Assembly (NCBI RefSeq): GCF_002939475.1
Contig: NZ_PKFQ01000001.1
Coordinates: forward strand, 682,001-746,000
DNA length: 64,000 bases
Reading direction: 5' to 3'
Source: Streptomyces cinnamoneus
GTDB taxonomy: Bacteria > Actinomycetota > Actinomycetes > Streptomycetales > Streptomycetaceae
Numbering within the stretch: the stretch's first letter is position 1; the number at the start of each line of letters is the position of its first letter. Made by a program: the position numbers and the translations under genes. Of this stretch, positions 27,357 to 37,170 are shown one piece after another. The notes under the pieces are model-generated. The model ran no database searches. It was not told where the DNA came from and was given only the letters and a program-made list of their open reading frames with translations.

Positions 27357-27857
27357 CTAGCCCGCCCGGAACATCTCCGCGGGCAGCGGCTTGAGCAGCT
27401 GGTACAGGTCGTCCGTGATGGGGCGGTCCCAGCTGGCGATGGTGACCAGGACGCCGTCGCTGCGGTCGAACTGGGTGCAGGAGATCCGGCTCTCGGAGCA
27501 CTTCAGGCGCCGCACGATGAGGAGGTTGTCCTCGTGCATGACCGGTACGTCCTCGGTGCCGACGACCTCCACGGGCTCGTCGTTGCCGAGCGCCGCGAGG
27601 AGCTGTGCCACCTCGAAGGGCACCTGGCCCTCGGCGAGCTCCCGGGCCGGGGAGCCCTCGGGCAGGTTCCCGATGATCATCGCCGGGCCGCGCCCGCCGA
27701 AGAGGTCGTAGCGGAGGAAGACCCCCTGGCAACTGCCATCGGGCGCGGGCAGCAGCCCGGCCCCGAGGTCACCGGGCCAGTCCCCCGGGTCCATGGCGAG
27801 GACGTCGAAGTCCGGCCCGGTGGGGGTGGCGGCGCTGCGGCGGCGGAGGAAGGACAT
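27357..27857 (-). CDS. Conserved-looking hypothetical protein
   Basis: A 166-residue soluble protein with no signal peptide. Its pattern is mixed alpha/beta: GVFLRYDLFGGRGPAMIIGN, LPEGSPARELAEGQVPFEV, VMHEDNLLIVRRLKC and GVLVTIASWDRPITDDLYQL. Codon usage and third-position GC match its neighbours. No family is recognised. The ATG at 27857 has a weak ribosome-binding site, and an upstream in-frame start at 27884 is possible but adds an unlikely leader. Confidence 0.65.
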   Translation of the reverse strand: MSFLRRRSAATPTGPDFDVLAMDPGDWPGDLGAGLLPAPDGSCQGVFLRYDLFGGRGPAMIIGNLPEGSPARELAEGQVPFEVAQLLAALGNDEPVEVVGTEDVPVMHEDNLLIVRRLKCSESRISCTQFDRSDGVLVTIASWDRPITDDLYQLLKPLPAEMFRAG

Positions 27858-28018
27858 GCACACATCGTACGTGCCCGCTCCCACGCTGTGGCGCCGGGGA
27901 ACCCGTGTGGGCGGCGTGTGCCCGTCCGCCCGCCCGGCGCCCGCAGGGGCCCCGGCCGCTTCCTGCGGGCGTCAGCCGGACGCGGGAGGGCGCGGCGGGC
28001 TGCCCCGTCGGGCGCGCC

Positions 28019-28258
28019 CTAGGTCAGGTCGAACGCGCCGTCCCGTGCGCTGAGGACGAAGGCCCGCCACTCCCCGGGGGAGAAGATCACTGCCGGGACG
28101 TCCGGGTCGCGCCGGTCCCGCATGGCGATGTAGCCCTCGACGAAGGCGATCTGGACGTTGCCCCGCCGTCCCTGGCCGCTCGACTGCCAGGTGGCGTTGG
28201 CGAGGTCGAGGTCCGGCTTCGCGTCGCCTGCCAGTTGTTCAGTCGTGCTGTCCAACAC
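28019..28258 (-). CDS. DUF397 protein, orphan
   Basis: A 79-residue DUF397 protein: ATWQSSGQGRRGNVQIAFVE, IAMRDRRDPD and VIFSPGEWRAFVLSARDG are the typical segments. In Streptomyces these small proteins usually sit next to an XRE/DUF5753 regulator and act with it as a pair. Here none is adjacent; the only XRE gene in the window is 17 kb away and of a different type. The GTG at 28258 has GGAGGAG 7 nt upstream. Confidence 0.88.
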   Translation of the reverse strand: MLDSTTEQLAGDAKPDLDLANATWQSSGQGRRGNVQIAFVEGYIAMRDRRDPDVPAVIFSPGEWRAFVLSARDGAFDLT

Positions 28259-28340
28259 GTCCGCGCTCCTCCCGGCTCGTCGGTCCCCGCCCACACTAGC
28301 GAGCGGCGCGAGGGCCGCACAGGCCGCGTGTGAAGTCGCC

Positions 28341-29503
<1,163 letters not shown>

Positions 29504-29507
<4 letters not shown>

Positions 29508-30559
29508 GGCCGGTCCCCTTCCAGCACGGCGACGAGGTTGTGTTGCAGGCAGGGTCCGGAGGTGGCGTGCGCGAGGGCCCGGTGGGCCTCGCCGCGGTGG
29601 ATGCGGGCGGCGGCCTCGCCGAGGCGGATCAGGCCGGTGGCCATGACGGGGTTGGCGGCCAGGGCGCCGCCGGAGGGGCAGACCGGTACGTCGTCGCCGA
29701 GGCGCAGGACCTTGCGCAGGATCACTTCCTGGGAGGTGAAGGGGGCGTGGATCTCGGCGAGGTCGAGGGGGGCGTCGAAGGCTCCGGCGTGTTCGGCGGC
29801 GAGCCGGGTGGAGGGGGAGTCGGTGAGGTCGCGGACGCCGAGGGCGTGGGGTTCGACGCGGTGGTCGATGCCGCGGATCCAGGCCGGGCGGCGGCACATC
29901 CGGCGTGCGGTGTCGCCGGCGGCCAGGACGACGGCGGCGGCGCCGTCGCCGACGGGTGGGCAGTCGCCGGTACGCAGGGGACGTACGACGTAGTCGCCGG
30001 CGGGCACCGGTGCGCGCAGTTGGGCGTGGGGGTTGCCGCCGGCGGCGGTGCGGTTGCGGTCGGCGATCGCGGCGAGGGCGTGTTCGTCGGTCTCGCCGGC
30101 GTCGATGAGCGCCTGGGCCTGGAGGGCGGCGAGCGCGACGGCGTCGGGCCACAGGGGGGCCGCGTAGTAGGGGTCGAGCTGGCGGCTGAGGACGTCGCGG
30201 ACCTCGCCCGCGGAGGACTTGCCGTGGGCGTAGACGAGGGCGGTGTCGGCGTCGCCGGTGAGGATCTTCACCCAGGCCTCGTGGAGGGCCCAGGCGCCGT
30301 CGGTCTCGACGTGGGACTCGGCGATGGGCGGCCAGGCGCCGACGCTGTCGAGGGCCATGGTGAAGGAGAAGGGCCGGCCGGCGAGGTAGTCGCTGGATCC
30401 CGAGCAGGTGAAGTCGGCCTCGCCGGGCGCGAGTCCTGCCTGGTCGAGCGCGTCGCGCAGGACGGGCAGCAGCATCTCGGCCTCCGACACCTCGGCCGTG
30501 GAGCGGCGGTGGTCGCTCTGGGCGAAGGCGACGATCGCGACGTCCCTGGTGGTGTCCAT
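29504..30559 (-). CDS. Thiolase-like protein (Ltp4-like)
   Basis: A 351-residue thiolase-superfamily protein: VAIVAFAQSDHRR, FTCSGSSDYLAG at the nucleophile loop, HGKSSAGEV, PVGDGAAAVVLA and CPSGGALAANPVMATGLIRL. The order DUF35, this protein, Ltp3-like protein is the order of Rv3521, Rv3522 (Ltp4) and Rv3523 (Ltp3) in M. tuberculosis. The start lies 1 bp from the DUF35 stop, so they form a tight operon. A heteromeric complex with the neighbours is likely but inferred. Confidence 0.82.
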
Positions 30560-31525
30560 CTACAGGAGTCCCTTGTAGGTGTCGTAGTCGGCGTCGGGCT
30601 CGCCGGTGGGCCGGTAGTGGTCGGGGTAGCGGCCGCCGTCGGTCCAGACGGGTTCCACGCGCAGGCCCATGCGGACCTGGTCGTAGGGGATGCCGGCGAT
30701 GCGTCCGTGGAGGGCGAGGTCGGCGCCGTCGAGGGCGATGTGGGCGTAGACGTAGGGGACGTCGACGGCGGTGCCCTCGGCGTGCCCGGTGTTCTTGGCC
30801 TTGATGTTGACGACGCAGAAGGTGGTGACGGTGCCCCGGGGTCCGACCTCGGCTGGTTCGGTGGTGGCGACGCCGCAGGTGGGACAGGCTCCGCGGGGCG
30901 GTACGCAGACCTTGTGGCAGGAGGGGCAGCGTTCGCCGAGGACGCGGTGCGCGGCGAGGGCCCGGAGGTGCCGGGTCTGGGCGCGTCCGGGGCTGTAGGT
31001 GTAGTCGAGGCGGGCGGGGGCGATGATGCCGGTGACGGGGTCGGGGAAGACGCCGTCGTGCGGGCGGGCGGGCCGGACGGCGGTGGGGTGTTCGTACGGC
31101 TCGAAGCAGGCGATGTCGGTGATGGCGCCCTCGCGTCGTTCCGCCCAGCGCACCCGGACGCGCAGGCCGGTGCGCACGGCGTCGGGTCCGGGGGCGTCGA
31201 GGGCGTGGAGGAGGGCGGTGTCGGCCCCGTCGAGCCGTACGAGCGCCCAGGCGAACGGGTGCGTCAGGGGCTGTCCGCGGCGCGGGGCGGGGTTCCAGGC
31301 CCAGGTGGTGACGGTTCCGGTGGGGTCCACCTCGACGAGGTCGCGGATCTCCTCGGCCGTTCGGGGGTCGTATTCGACGGGGGGTACGAGCACCCGGTCG
31401 TCGTGGGTGCGTACGCCCAGGACGGTGCGTTCGCGCAGGCCGGTGAGGAAGGCGCTCTGGACGGGGCCGAGGGAGCGGGTGAAGGGGAAGGCGACGACCA
31501 TCGGTGCGCTGAGGGGTTCGGGCAT
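30560..31525 (-). CDS. DUF35 OB-fold/zinc-ribbon protein
   Basis: A 321-residue protein with two OB-fold-like segments (about 10-140 and 180-300). Before the second lies a rubredoxin-like zinc ribbon, CPSCHKVCVPPRGACPTCG. DUF35 proteins accompany thiolases and are thought to organise or activate them. It is the first of three tightly packed genes with the two thiolase-like proteins, as in Rv3521-Rv3523. Its start is 21 bp after the crotonase stop, so the operon may begin with the crotonase. Confidence 0.85.
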   Translation of the reverse strand: MPEPLSAPMVVAFPFTRSLGPVQSAFLTGLRERTVLGVRTHDDRVLVPPVEYDPRTAEEIRDLVEVDPTGTVTTWAWNPAPRRGQPLTHPFAWALVRLDGADTALLHALDAPGPDAVRTGLRVRVRWAERREGAITDIACFEPYEHPTAVRPARPHDGVFPDPVTGIIAPARLDYTYSPGRAQTRHLRALAAHRVLGERCPSCHKVCVPPRGACPTCGVATTEPAEVGPRGTVTTFCVVNIKAKNTGHAEGTAVDVPYVYAHIALDGADLALHGRIAGIPYDQVRMGLRVEPVWTDGGRYPDHYRPTGEPDADYDTYKGLL

Positions 31526-31546
31526 CGGCGGGGGTCTCCTTCGGGC

Positions 31547-32347
31547 TCAGGCGCGGCGGTAGACGGCGGGGCGCTTCTCGGCGAAGGCGCGGGCGCCTTC
31601 CCGGGCGTCGGCGGTGCCGAGGACGGGCCGGCCGCGTTCGAGTTCGAGGGCGAGGCCGTCGCGCTCGCTGAGCCCTTCGGCGTCGAGGACGCAGGCCTTG
31701 ACGGCCTCGACGGCCAAGGGCGCGTTGCCGTTGACGAGTTCGGCGATCTCCAGTGCCTTGTCGAGGGCGGTGCCGTCGGGGACGACGTGGCCGACGAGGC
31801 CGATGCGCCCGGCTTCGTCGGCGGTGTACGGGCGTCCGGTGAGCAGCATTTCGAGGGCGTGGGTGCGGGGGATCTGGCGGGGCAGGCGGACGGTCGAGCC
31901 GCCGATGGGGAAGAGGCCGCGCCTGACCTCGAAGAGGCCGAAGGTGGCGCCGCGGCCGGCGACGCGGATGTCGGTGCCCTGGAGGATCTCGGTGCCGCCG
32001 GCGACGCAGGGGCCCTCGACCGCGGCGATCACGGGCTTGCGCGGCCGGTGGTGGCGGAGCATGGCCTTCCAGTGCAGGTCGGGGTCGGCCTTGAAGCGGG
32101 CCCTGGCGGCTTCGTCCCGCGTGCCACGGCCGGCGAGTGCCTTGAGGTCCATGCCGGAGCAGAAGCAGCCGCCGGCGCCGGTGAGGACGACGGAGCGGAT
32201 GTCGTCGTCGGCGTCCGCCGCCAGCCAGCCGTCGTGGAGGCCGGCCAGCATGGGCAGCGAGAGGGCGTTCCTCGCCTCCGGCCGGTTGAGGGTGAGCACG
32301 AGGGTCGCGCCGACGCGGTCCACGGTCAGGTGTTCGGTCCCGGGCAT
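31547..32347 (-). CDS. Enoyl-CoA hydratase/isomerase (EchA19-like)
   Basis: A 266-residue crotonase. LTLNRPEARNALS marks the N-terminus, CSGMDLKALAG the first oxyanion-hole segment and AVEGPCVAGGTEILQGTDIRV the second, with the catalytic Glu region in FGLFEVRRGLFP. It hydrates enoyl-CoA in a beta-oxidation-like route. The ATG at 32347 follows GGGAGGA. It is divergent from an acyl-CoA synthetase, and a palindrome (32413-32427) lies between them. Pairing of an EchA19-size crotonase with a FadD19-size ligase recalls Rv3515c-Rv3516. Confidence 0.88.
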   Translation of the reverse strand: MPGTEHLTVDRVGATLVLTLNRPEARNALSLPMLAGLHDGWLAADADDDIRSVVLTGAGGCFCSGMDLKALAGRGTRDEAARARFKADPDLHWKAMLRHHRPRKPVIAAVEGPCVAGGTEILQGTDIRVAGRGATFGLFEVRRGLFPIGGSTVRLPRQIPRTHALEMLLTGRPYTADEAGRIGLVGHVVPDGTALDKALEIAELVNGNAPLAVEAVKACVLDAEGLSERDGLALELERGRPVLGTADAREGARAFAEKRPAVYRRA

Positions 32348-32412
32348 GGCAGTCCTCCCGTCGTGAGACCAGAACAGGGTGCAGGAGGCGGGGGCGCGGT
32401 TCAATAGCTTTC

Positions 32413-32427
32413 TGACTAACCGTCAGA
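32413..32427. promoter_or_regulatory. Palindrome CTGAC-N5-GTCAG, likely TetR-type operator
   Basis: CTGACTAACCGTCAG lies between the divergent crotonase (65 bp from its start) and acyl-CoA synthetase (44 bp from its start). The same CTGAC-N5-GTCAG occurs at 38340-38354 before the nitronate monooxygenase gene. This suggests one regulator for the block. Confidence 0.6.
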
Positions 32428-32471
32428 TATTTGACCGACGGCCCTTCCCTCCGCGGCGCGGCGGCGCTCTA

Positions 32472-34109
32472 ATGACGGCCGTGGACTTCAACCTCGCGGA
32501 TCTCTTCGAGTCGGTCGCGGCCACGGTCCCCGCCCGGGAGGCCCTCGTCCACGCCGGCCGCGCGGACGGCGGTGCGGAGCGCCGGCTGACGTACGCGGAG
32601 CTCGACGCGGCGGCCGGCCGGCTCGCGCACCACCTCCTGGACGCCGGCGTCCGGCCGGGCGAGCACGTGGGCCTCCACCTCTACAACGGCGTCGAATACC
32701 TCCAGACGCTCTTCGCCTGCCTGAAGATCCGGGCAGTGCCGGTCAACGTCAACTACCGCTACGTGGAGGAGGAGCTGGCCCACCTCTACCGTGACGCCGA
32801 CCTCGTGGCGCTGGTCTTCGACGCGGAGTTCACGGGACGGGTGGCGGCGGCGTTGCCGCGGTCGGGCGACCGGATGCGCCACCTGATCCGGGTGGGGCCA
32901 CCGCCCGGCGCCACGGCGGAACCGGGCATCACCCCCGTGCCCTTCGCCGACGCCGAGGCCGCCGGCTCCCCCGGGCGCGACTTCGCACCGCGTTCGGGCG
33001 ACGACCGCTTCATCATCTACACGGGCGGTACCACCGGCATGCCCAAGGGCGTGGTCTGGCGGCAGGAGGACCTCTTCTTCTCCGGGCTGGCCGGCGGAGC
33101 GCCGAGGGGCGAGCCGGCGAAGCGGCCGCAGGAGGTCGCCGAGCGCGTCGCGGCCGGCGGCGAGGGGCTCGTCTTCTTTCCGATGGCCCCGCTGATGCAC
33201 GGCACGGCCACGCTCACCGCGCTCGTCGCCTTCTGCCTCGGCCAGAAGGTGGTGCTGCAGCGGCGTTACGACCCCGGACGGGCGCTGCGCACGGTCGCCC
33301 GGGAGCGGGTCACCAGTTCGTCGCTGGTCGGCGACGCGATGCTGCGCCCGCTGCTGGACGCCCTGGCCGGGCCCTCGCGGGGCGCCGACTGCTCGTCCCT
33401 GCTGAGCGTCAGCAGTTCGGGGGCCGTCCTGTCGGAGACGGTGCGCGCCCAGTTCGCCGAACTGCTGCCGGGAGTACTGCTGATCAACAACTTCGGCTCC
33501 TCGGAGTCGGGCTTCAACGGCACCGCCACCGACGACGCCGGGCTGGAGCGGGGCTTCCGGCTGCGGGTCAACGACCGTACGGCGGTGGTCGACCCGGTCA
33601 CCCACCGGCCGGCGCCTTCGGGTGTACCGGGCCGGCTGGCCCAGCGCGGCCACGTCCCGCTGGGCTACTACAACGACCCCGAGAAGACGGCGGAGACGTT
33701 CTTCACGGCCGGCGGCGAGCGGTGGGTGCTGCTCGGCGACATGGCGACGGTGGACTCCGAGGGCGTGGTCACGGTGCTCGGACGGGGCTCGCAGTGCATC
33801 AACACGGGCGGCGAGAAGGTGTTCCCGGAGGAGGTGGAACAGGTCCTCAAGGCACATCCGTCGGTCTACGACGCACTGGTCACGGGCGTCCCCGACCCTC
33901 GGTGGGGCCAGCGCGTCGCGGCGGTCGTCCAGCCCCGCGAGGGCGCCGACCCGCCGTCCCTGACCGCCCTGCAGGCCCACTGCCGCGCGAGGCTCGCGGG
34001 CTACAAGGTGCCGCGCACCCTGGTCCTCACGGACCGCGTCCAGCGCTCCCCGAGCGGCAAGGCGGACTACCGCTGGGCCCGGGCGGTGGCAGAGGGCGCG
34101 CCGGCGTGA
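32472..34109 (+). CDS. Acyl-CoA synthetase (FadD19-like)
   Basis: A 545-residue ANL-superfamily ligase: the AMP-binding loop is YTGGTTGMPKGV (A3), FGSSESG (A5), GDMATVDSEG (A7) and the catalytic-Lys region SPSGKADYRWA (A10). Its closest logic is an acyl- or sterol-side-chain-CoA ligase, given its length close to FadD19 and its divergent crotonase partner. No good Shine-Dalgarno precedes the ATG at 32472, so the mRNA may be leaderless. Regulation is probably through the palindrome at 32413-32427. Confidence 0.87.
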   Translation: MTAVDFNLADLFESVAATVPAREALVHAGRADGGAERRLTYAELDAAAGRLAHHLLDAGVRPGEHVGLHLYNGVEYLQTLFACLKIRAVPVNVNYRYVEEELAHLYRDADLVALVFDAEFTGRVAAALPRSGDRMRHLIRVGPPPGATAEPGITPVPFADAEAAGSPGRDFAPRSGDDRFIIYTGGTTGMPKGVVWRQEDLFFSGLAGGAPRGEPAKRPQEVAERVAAGGEGLVFFPMAPLMHGTATLTALVAFCLGQKVVLQRRYDPGRALRTVARERVTSSSLVGDAMLRPLLDALAGPSRGADCSSLLSVSSSGAVLSETVRAQFAELLPGVLLINNFGSSESGFNGTATDDAGLERGFRLRVNDRTAVVDPVTHRPAPSGVPGRLAQRGHVPLGYYNDPEKTAETFFTAGGERWVLLGDMATVDSEGVVTVLGRGSQCINTGGEKVFPEEVEQVLKAHPSVYDALVTGVPDPRWGQRVAAVVQPREGADPPSLTALQAHCRARLAGYKVPRTLVLTDRVQRSPSGKADYRWARAVAEGAPA

Positions 34110-34148
34110 CGCGCCCGGCGCCGGCGGACGAGAGGCTCCTCCGCGCCC

Positions 34149-34211
34149 TTGACGTGGGCGGCGTTCGCCTGATTACGTGACACCCATGCCACAGACCGAA
34201 CGATCGGTCGG
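34149..34211 (+). promoter_or_regulatory. Promoter with TetR-type operator for the PaaK-like gene
   Basis: TTGACG (34149-34154) and TTACGT (34173-34178) are 18 bp apart and form a plausible sigma-70-type promoter. Just downstream, CCGAACG-AT-CGGTCGG (34196-34211) is a near-perfect palindrome (one mismatch in 7-bp arms), placed to block transcription. It resembles operators of TetR regulators of phenylacetate and acyl-CoA genes. Confidence 0.6.
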
Positions 34212-34231
34212 GTGATCGGGGGGTGGGTGCG

Positions 34232-35554
34232 ATGACCGAACGGGGGAGGCTGCTGGACGCGGCCGAGCGCATGTCGCGCGGGGAGCTGGCCGCGCTCCAA
34301 CTCGAGCGGCTGCGGGCCACGCTGCGGCACGTCCACGACAACGTCCCCTTCTCCAGGGCGGCTTTCGAGGCCGCCGGGGTGCGCCCCGAGGACTGCCGGT
34401 CGCTCGCCGACCTCGCCCGGTTCCCGTTCACCACCAAGGCGGACCTGCGTGCCAACCACCCGTTCGGCATGTTCGCGGTCGACCGCTCGCGCGTGCGGCG
34501 CCTGCACGCCTCCAGCGGCACGACGGGCACGCCGACCGTCGTCGGCTACACCCGGCGGGACCTGGACACCTGGGCGGACGTCGTGGCCCGGTCGATCCGG
34601 GCCGCGGGCGGGCGGCCCGGGGACGTCGTGCACATCGCCTACGGCTACGGCCTGTTCACCGGCGGCCTCGGCGCGCACTACGGCGCCGAGCGGCTCGGTT
34701 GCACCGTCGTCCCCGCCTCCGGCGGCATGACCGCCCGCCAGGTGCGGCTCATCCTGGACCTCCACCCCCGGGTCATCATGGCCACGCCCTCGTACATGCT
34801 CACCCTGCTGGACGAGTTCGAGCGCCAGGGCGTCGACCCCCGCGGCACCTCCCTGCGCGTCGGCGTGTTCGGCGCCGAGCCGTGGACCGAGGAGATGCGC
34901 CGGGAGATCGAGGAGCGCTTCGGCATCGACGCCGTCGACATCTACGGGCTCTCCGAGGTCATCGGCCCCGGCGTCGCCCAGGAGTGCGTGGAGACCAAGG
35001 ACGGGCCGCACATCTGGGAGGACCACTTCTACCCGGAGGTCGTCGACCCCGTCACCGGCGAGCCGCTGCCGGACGGGGCGTTCGGCGAGCTGGTGCTCAC
35101 CTCGCTCACCAAGGAGGCCATGCCCGTCGTCCGCTACCGCACCCGCGACCTCACGCGGCTGCTGCCGGGCACCGCACGGGTGTTCCGGCGGATGGAGAAG
35201 GTCACCGGCCGCGGCGACGACATGATCATCCTCAGGGGGGTCAACCTGTTCCCCTCCCAGATCGAGGAGATCGTGCTGCGCACCCCCGGCGTCGCGCCCC
35301 ACTTCCAGCTGCGCCTGACCCACGAGGGCCGGCTGGACCGGCTCACCGTACGGGCCGAGGCGCGCCCGGCGACGACGGCGGAGGGAAGAGCGGCGGCGGC
35401 CGGGGAGATAGCAGGGCGGATCCGGGACAGCGTCGGGGTGTCGGCGGCGGTCGAGATCGTCGCCCCCGGAACGCTCGAACGCTCTTCGGGCAAGCTCCGG
35501 CGGGTCGTCGACGAACGGGGCGACGGCGGGGCACGTGACCAGCGGGGGATGTGA
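34232..35554 (+). CDS. Phenylacetate-CoA ligase family protein (PaaK-like)
   Basis: A 440-residue member of the short PaaK branch of ANL ligases, which form an aryl- or acyl-CoA via an adenylate. Visible motifs: LHASSGTTGTPTVVGYT (phosphate-binding), YGYGLFTGGLG, SGGMTARQ, IYGLSEVIGPG, YRTRDLTRLL and the C-terminal hinge GRGDDMIILRGVNLFPSQIE. No paaABCDE genes are nearby, so the natural substrate may not be phenylacetate. The ATG at 34232 (or GTG at 34223) follows GGGGGG. It is convergent with the next ligase gene with no gap. Confidence 0.88.
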   Translation: MTERGRLLDAAERMSRGELAALQLERLRATLRHVHDNVPFSRAAFEAAGVRPEDCRSLADLARFPFTTKADLRANHPFGMFAVDRSRVRRLHASSGTTGTPTVVGYTRRDLDTWADVVARSIRAAGGRPGDVVHIAYGYGLFTGGLGAHYGAERLGCTVVPASGGMTARQVRLILDLHPRVIMATPSYMLTLLDEFERQGVDPRGTSLRVGVFGAEPWTEEMRREIEERFGIDAVDIYGLSEVIGPGVAQECVETKDGPHIWEDHFYPEVVDPVTGEPLPDGAFGELVLTSLTKEAMPVVRYRTRDLTRLLPGTARVFRRMEKVTGRGDDMIILRGVNLFPSQIEEIVLRTPGVAPHFQLRLTHEGRLDRLTVRAEARPATTAEGRAAAAGEIAGRIRDSVGVSAAVEIVAPGTLERSSGKLRRVVDERGDGGARDQRGM

Positions 35555-37111
35555 CTAGCGGGCCGCCGCGTCCGGCCCCTGGTCCCGGTGCGGTTCGCGC
35601 AGGAGGCGTTTGTAGAGCTTGCCGTTGGGGTCGCGGGGCATCGTGGCGACGAAGTCCAGGGACTTCGGGCGCTTGTAACCGGCCAGGTGCCGGGCGCAGT
35701 GGGCGAGGACGTCCGCGGCGAGGCCGGCGCCCGGCTCGTGGCCCTCGGCCGGCTCCACCACCGCCCTGACCTCCTCCCCCCAGTCCTCGTGCGGAACGCC
35801 GAGGACGGCGGCGTCGGCGACGGCGGGGTGGGCCAGGAGCACGGCCTCGATCTCGGCGGGGTAGATGTTGACGCCCCCGGAGATGATCAGGTCGATCTTG
35901 CGGTCGCGCAGGAACAGATAGCCGTCCTCGTCCAGATAGCCGAGGTCGCCGACGGTGAAGAAGTCCCCCACGCGGCTGCTCTCCGTCTTGTCCGCGTCCT
36001 TGTGGTAGGCGAAGCCGCCGGTGGTCATCCGCATGTAGACCGTGCCGGTCTGGCCGGCGGGCAGCGGCTTGCCGTCGTCGTCGAGGACGGCGAGCTCGCT
36101 GATGGGCCAGGCCTTGCCGACCGTGCCGGGCTTGCGCAGCCAGTCCTGGGCGGTGGCGAAGGCGCCTCCGCCCTCGCTGGCCGCGTAGTACTCCTCGACA
36201 CAGGTGCCCCACCAGCGGATCATCGCCCGCTTGACGTGGTCCGGGCAGGGTGCGGCGCCATGGACGGCGTGCCGCATGGAGGACACGTCGTAGGCCTCGC
36301 GGACGTCGGGCGACAGGGTCAGGAGCCGCCGGAACTGGGTGGGGACCATGTGCGTGTGGGTGCAGCGGTGGGTCTCGATCAGGCGCAGCATCTCCTCGGG
36401 CGTCCACTTGTCCATCAGCACCAGGCGGTGCCCGATGTGCAGCGACGCGGCCGCGAACTGGAGCACGGCCGTGTGGTAGAGCGGTGAGCAGACCAGGTGG
36501 ACGTTGCCGTCGAACGGCTTGATGCCGAAGATGCCGAGGAATCCGCCCAGGTGGGCCTCCTCCGGCGGCTTGCCGGGCAGGGGCCGGCGGATGCCGCGCG
36601 GGCGGCCGGTCGTGCCGGAGGTGTAGTTCATGACCCAGCCGAGGGTGCGGCCCTCGGGCGGGGTGTCCGGCCGGCCGTCCAGGAGCGCGGCGTACGGGCG
36701 GAAGCCCGCGATGTCCCCGACGGCGTAGCGGTGGTCGGCGGGCAGGCCCGCCTCGTCGGCGGCGGCCGTCACGGTCGCGGCCCAGCGTGCGTGGGCGATG
36801 AGCGCCTTGGCGCCGGAGTCGGCGACGATCCAGGCGATCTCGGGCGCCACGAGGTGGTGGTTGACGGGGACGAGGTAGAGGCCGGCCTGGGTGGCGGCGA
36901 GGTGGGCGGTGAGGAATTCGGGTCCGTTGGGCAGGACGACGGCGAAGGCGTCGCCCCGGCGCAGGCCGGCGGCGCGCAGGCCGTGGACGAGCCGGTTGGC
37001 GGCGGCGTGCAGCCGGTGGGCGGTCCATCCCTCGCCGTCGGGCGCGACCAGGACGACGCGCCCCGGGTCGGCGGTGGCCTGGGCCCAGAAGCCGTTGGGC
37101 GGTTGCGGCAT
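35555..37111 (-). CDS. Acyl-CoA synthetase (AMP-dependent)
   Basis: A 518-residue ANL ligase: MNYTSGTTGRPRGI (A3), YYAASEGGG (A5), VGDLGYLDEDG (A7), DLIISGGVNIYPAEIE (A8) and DPNGKLYKRLL with the catalytic Lys. It is a second free-acid activator in the catabolic block, in the size range of FadD3/FadD17-type enzymes. GAGGAGG lies 6 nt before the ATG at 37111. The nitronate monooxygenase gene lies 59 bp upstream on the same strand, so the two are probably co-transcribed from the promoter near 38340. Confidence 0.87.
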   Translation of the reverse strand: MPQPPNGFWAQATADPGRVVLVAPDGEGWTAHRLHAAANRLVHGLRAAGLRRGDAFAVVLPNGPEFLTAHLAATQAGLYLVPVNHHLVAPEIAWIVADSGAKALIAHARWAATVTAAADEAGLPADHRYAVGDIAGFRPYAALLDGRPDTPPEGRTLGWVMNYTSGTTGRPRGIRRPLPGKPPEEAHLGGFLGIFGIKPFDGNVHLVCSPLYHTAVLQFAAASLHIGHRLVLMDKWTPEEMLRLIETHRCTHTHMVPTQFRRLLTLSPDVREAYDVSSMRHAVHGAAPCPDHVKRAMIRWWGTCVEEYYAASEGGGAFATAQDWLRKPGTVGKAWPISELAVLDDDGKPLPAGQTGTVYMRMTTGGFAYHKDADKTESSRVGDFFTVGDLGYLDEDGYLFLRDRKIDLIISGGVNIYPAEIEAVLLAHPAVADAAVLGVPHEDWGEEVRAVVEPAEGHEPGAGLAADVLAHCARHLAGYKRPKSLDFVATMPRDPNGKLYKRLLREPHRDQGPDAAAR

Positions 37112-37170
37112 GGGTGCTCCTCCTCGGGTCGGGGCCGGGCTGGGCGTCGGCGGGGCGGTGGAGCCGGGGG

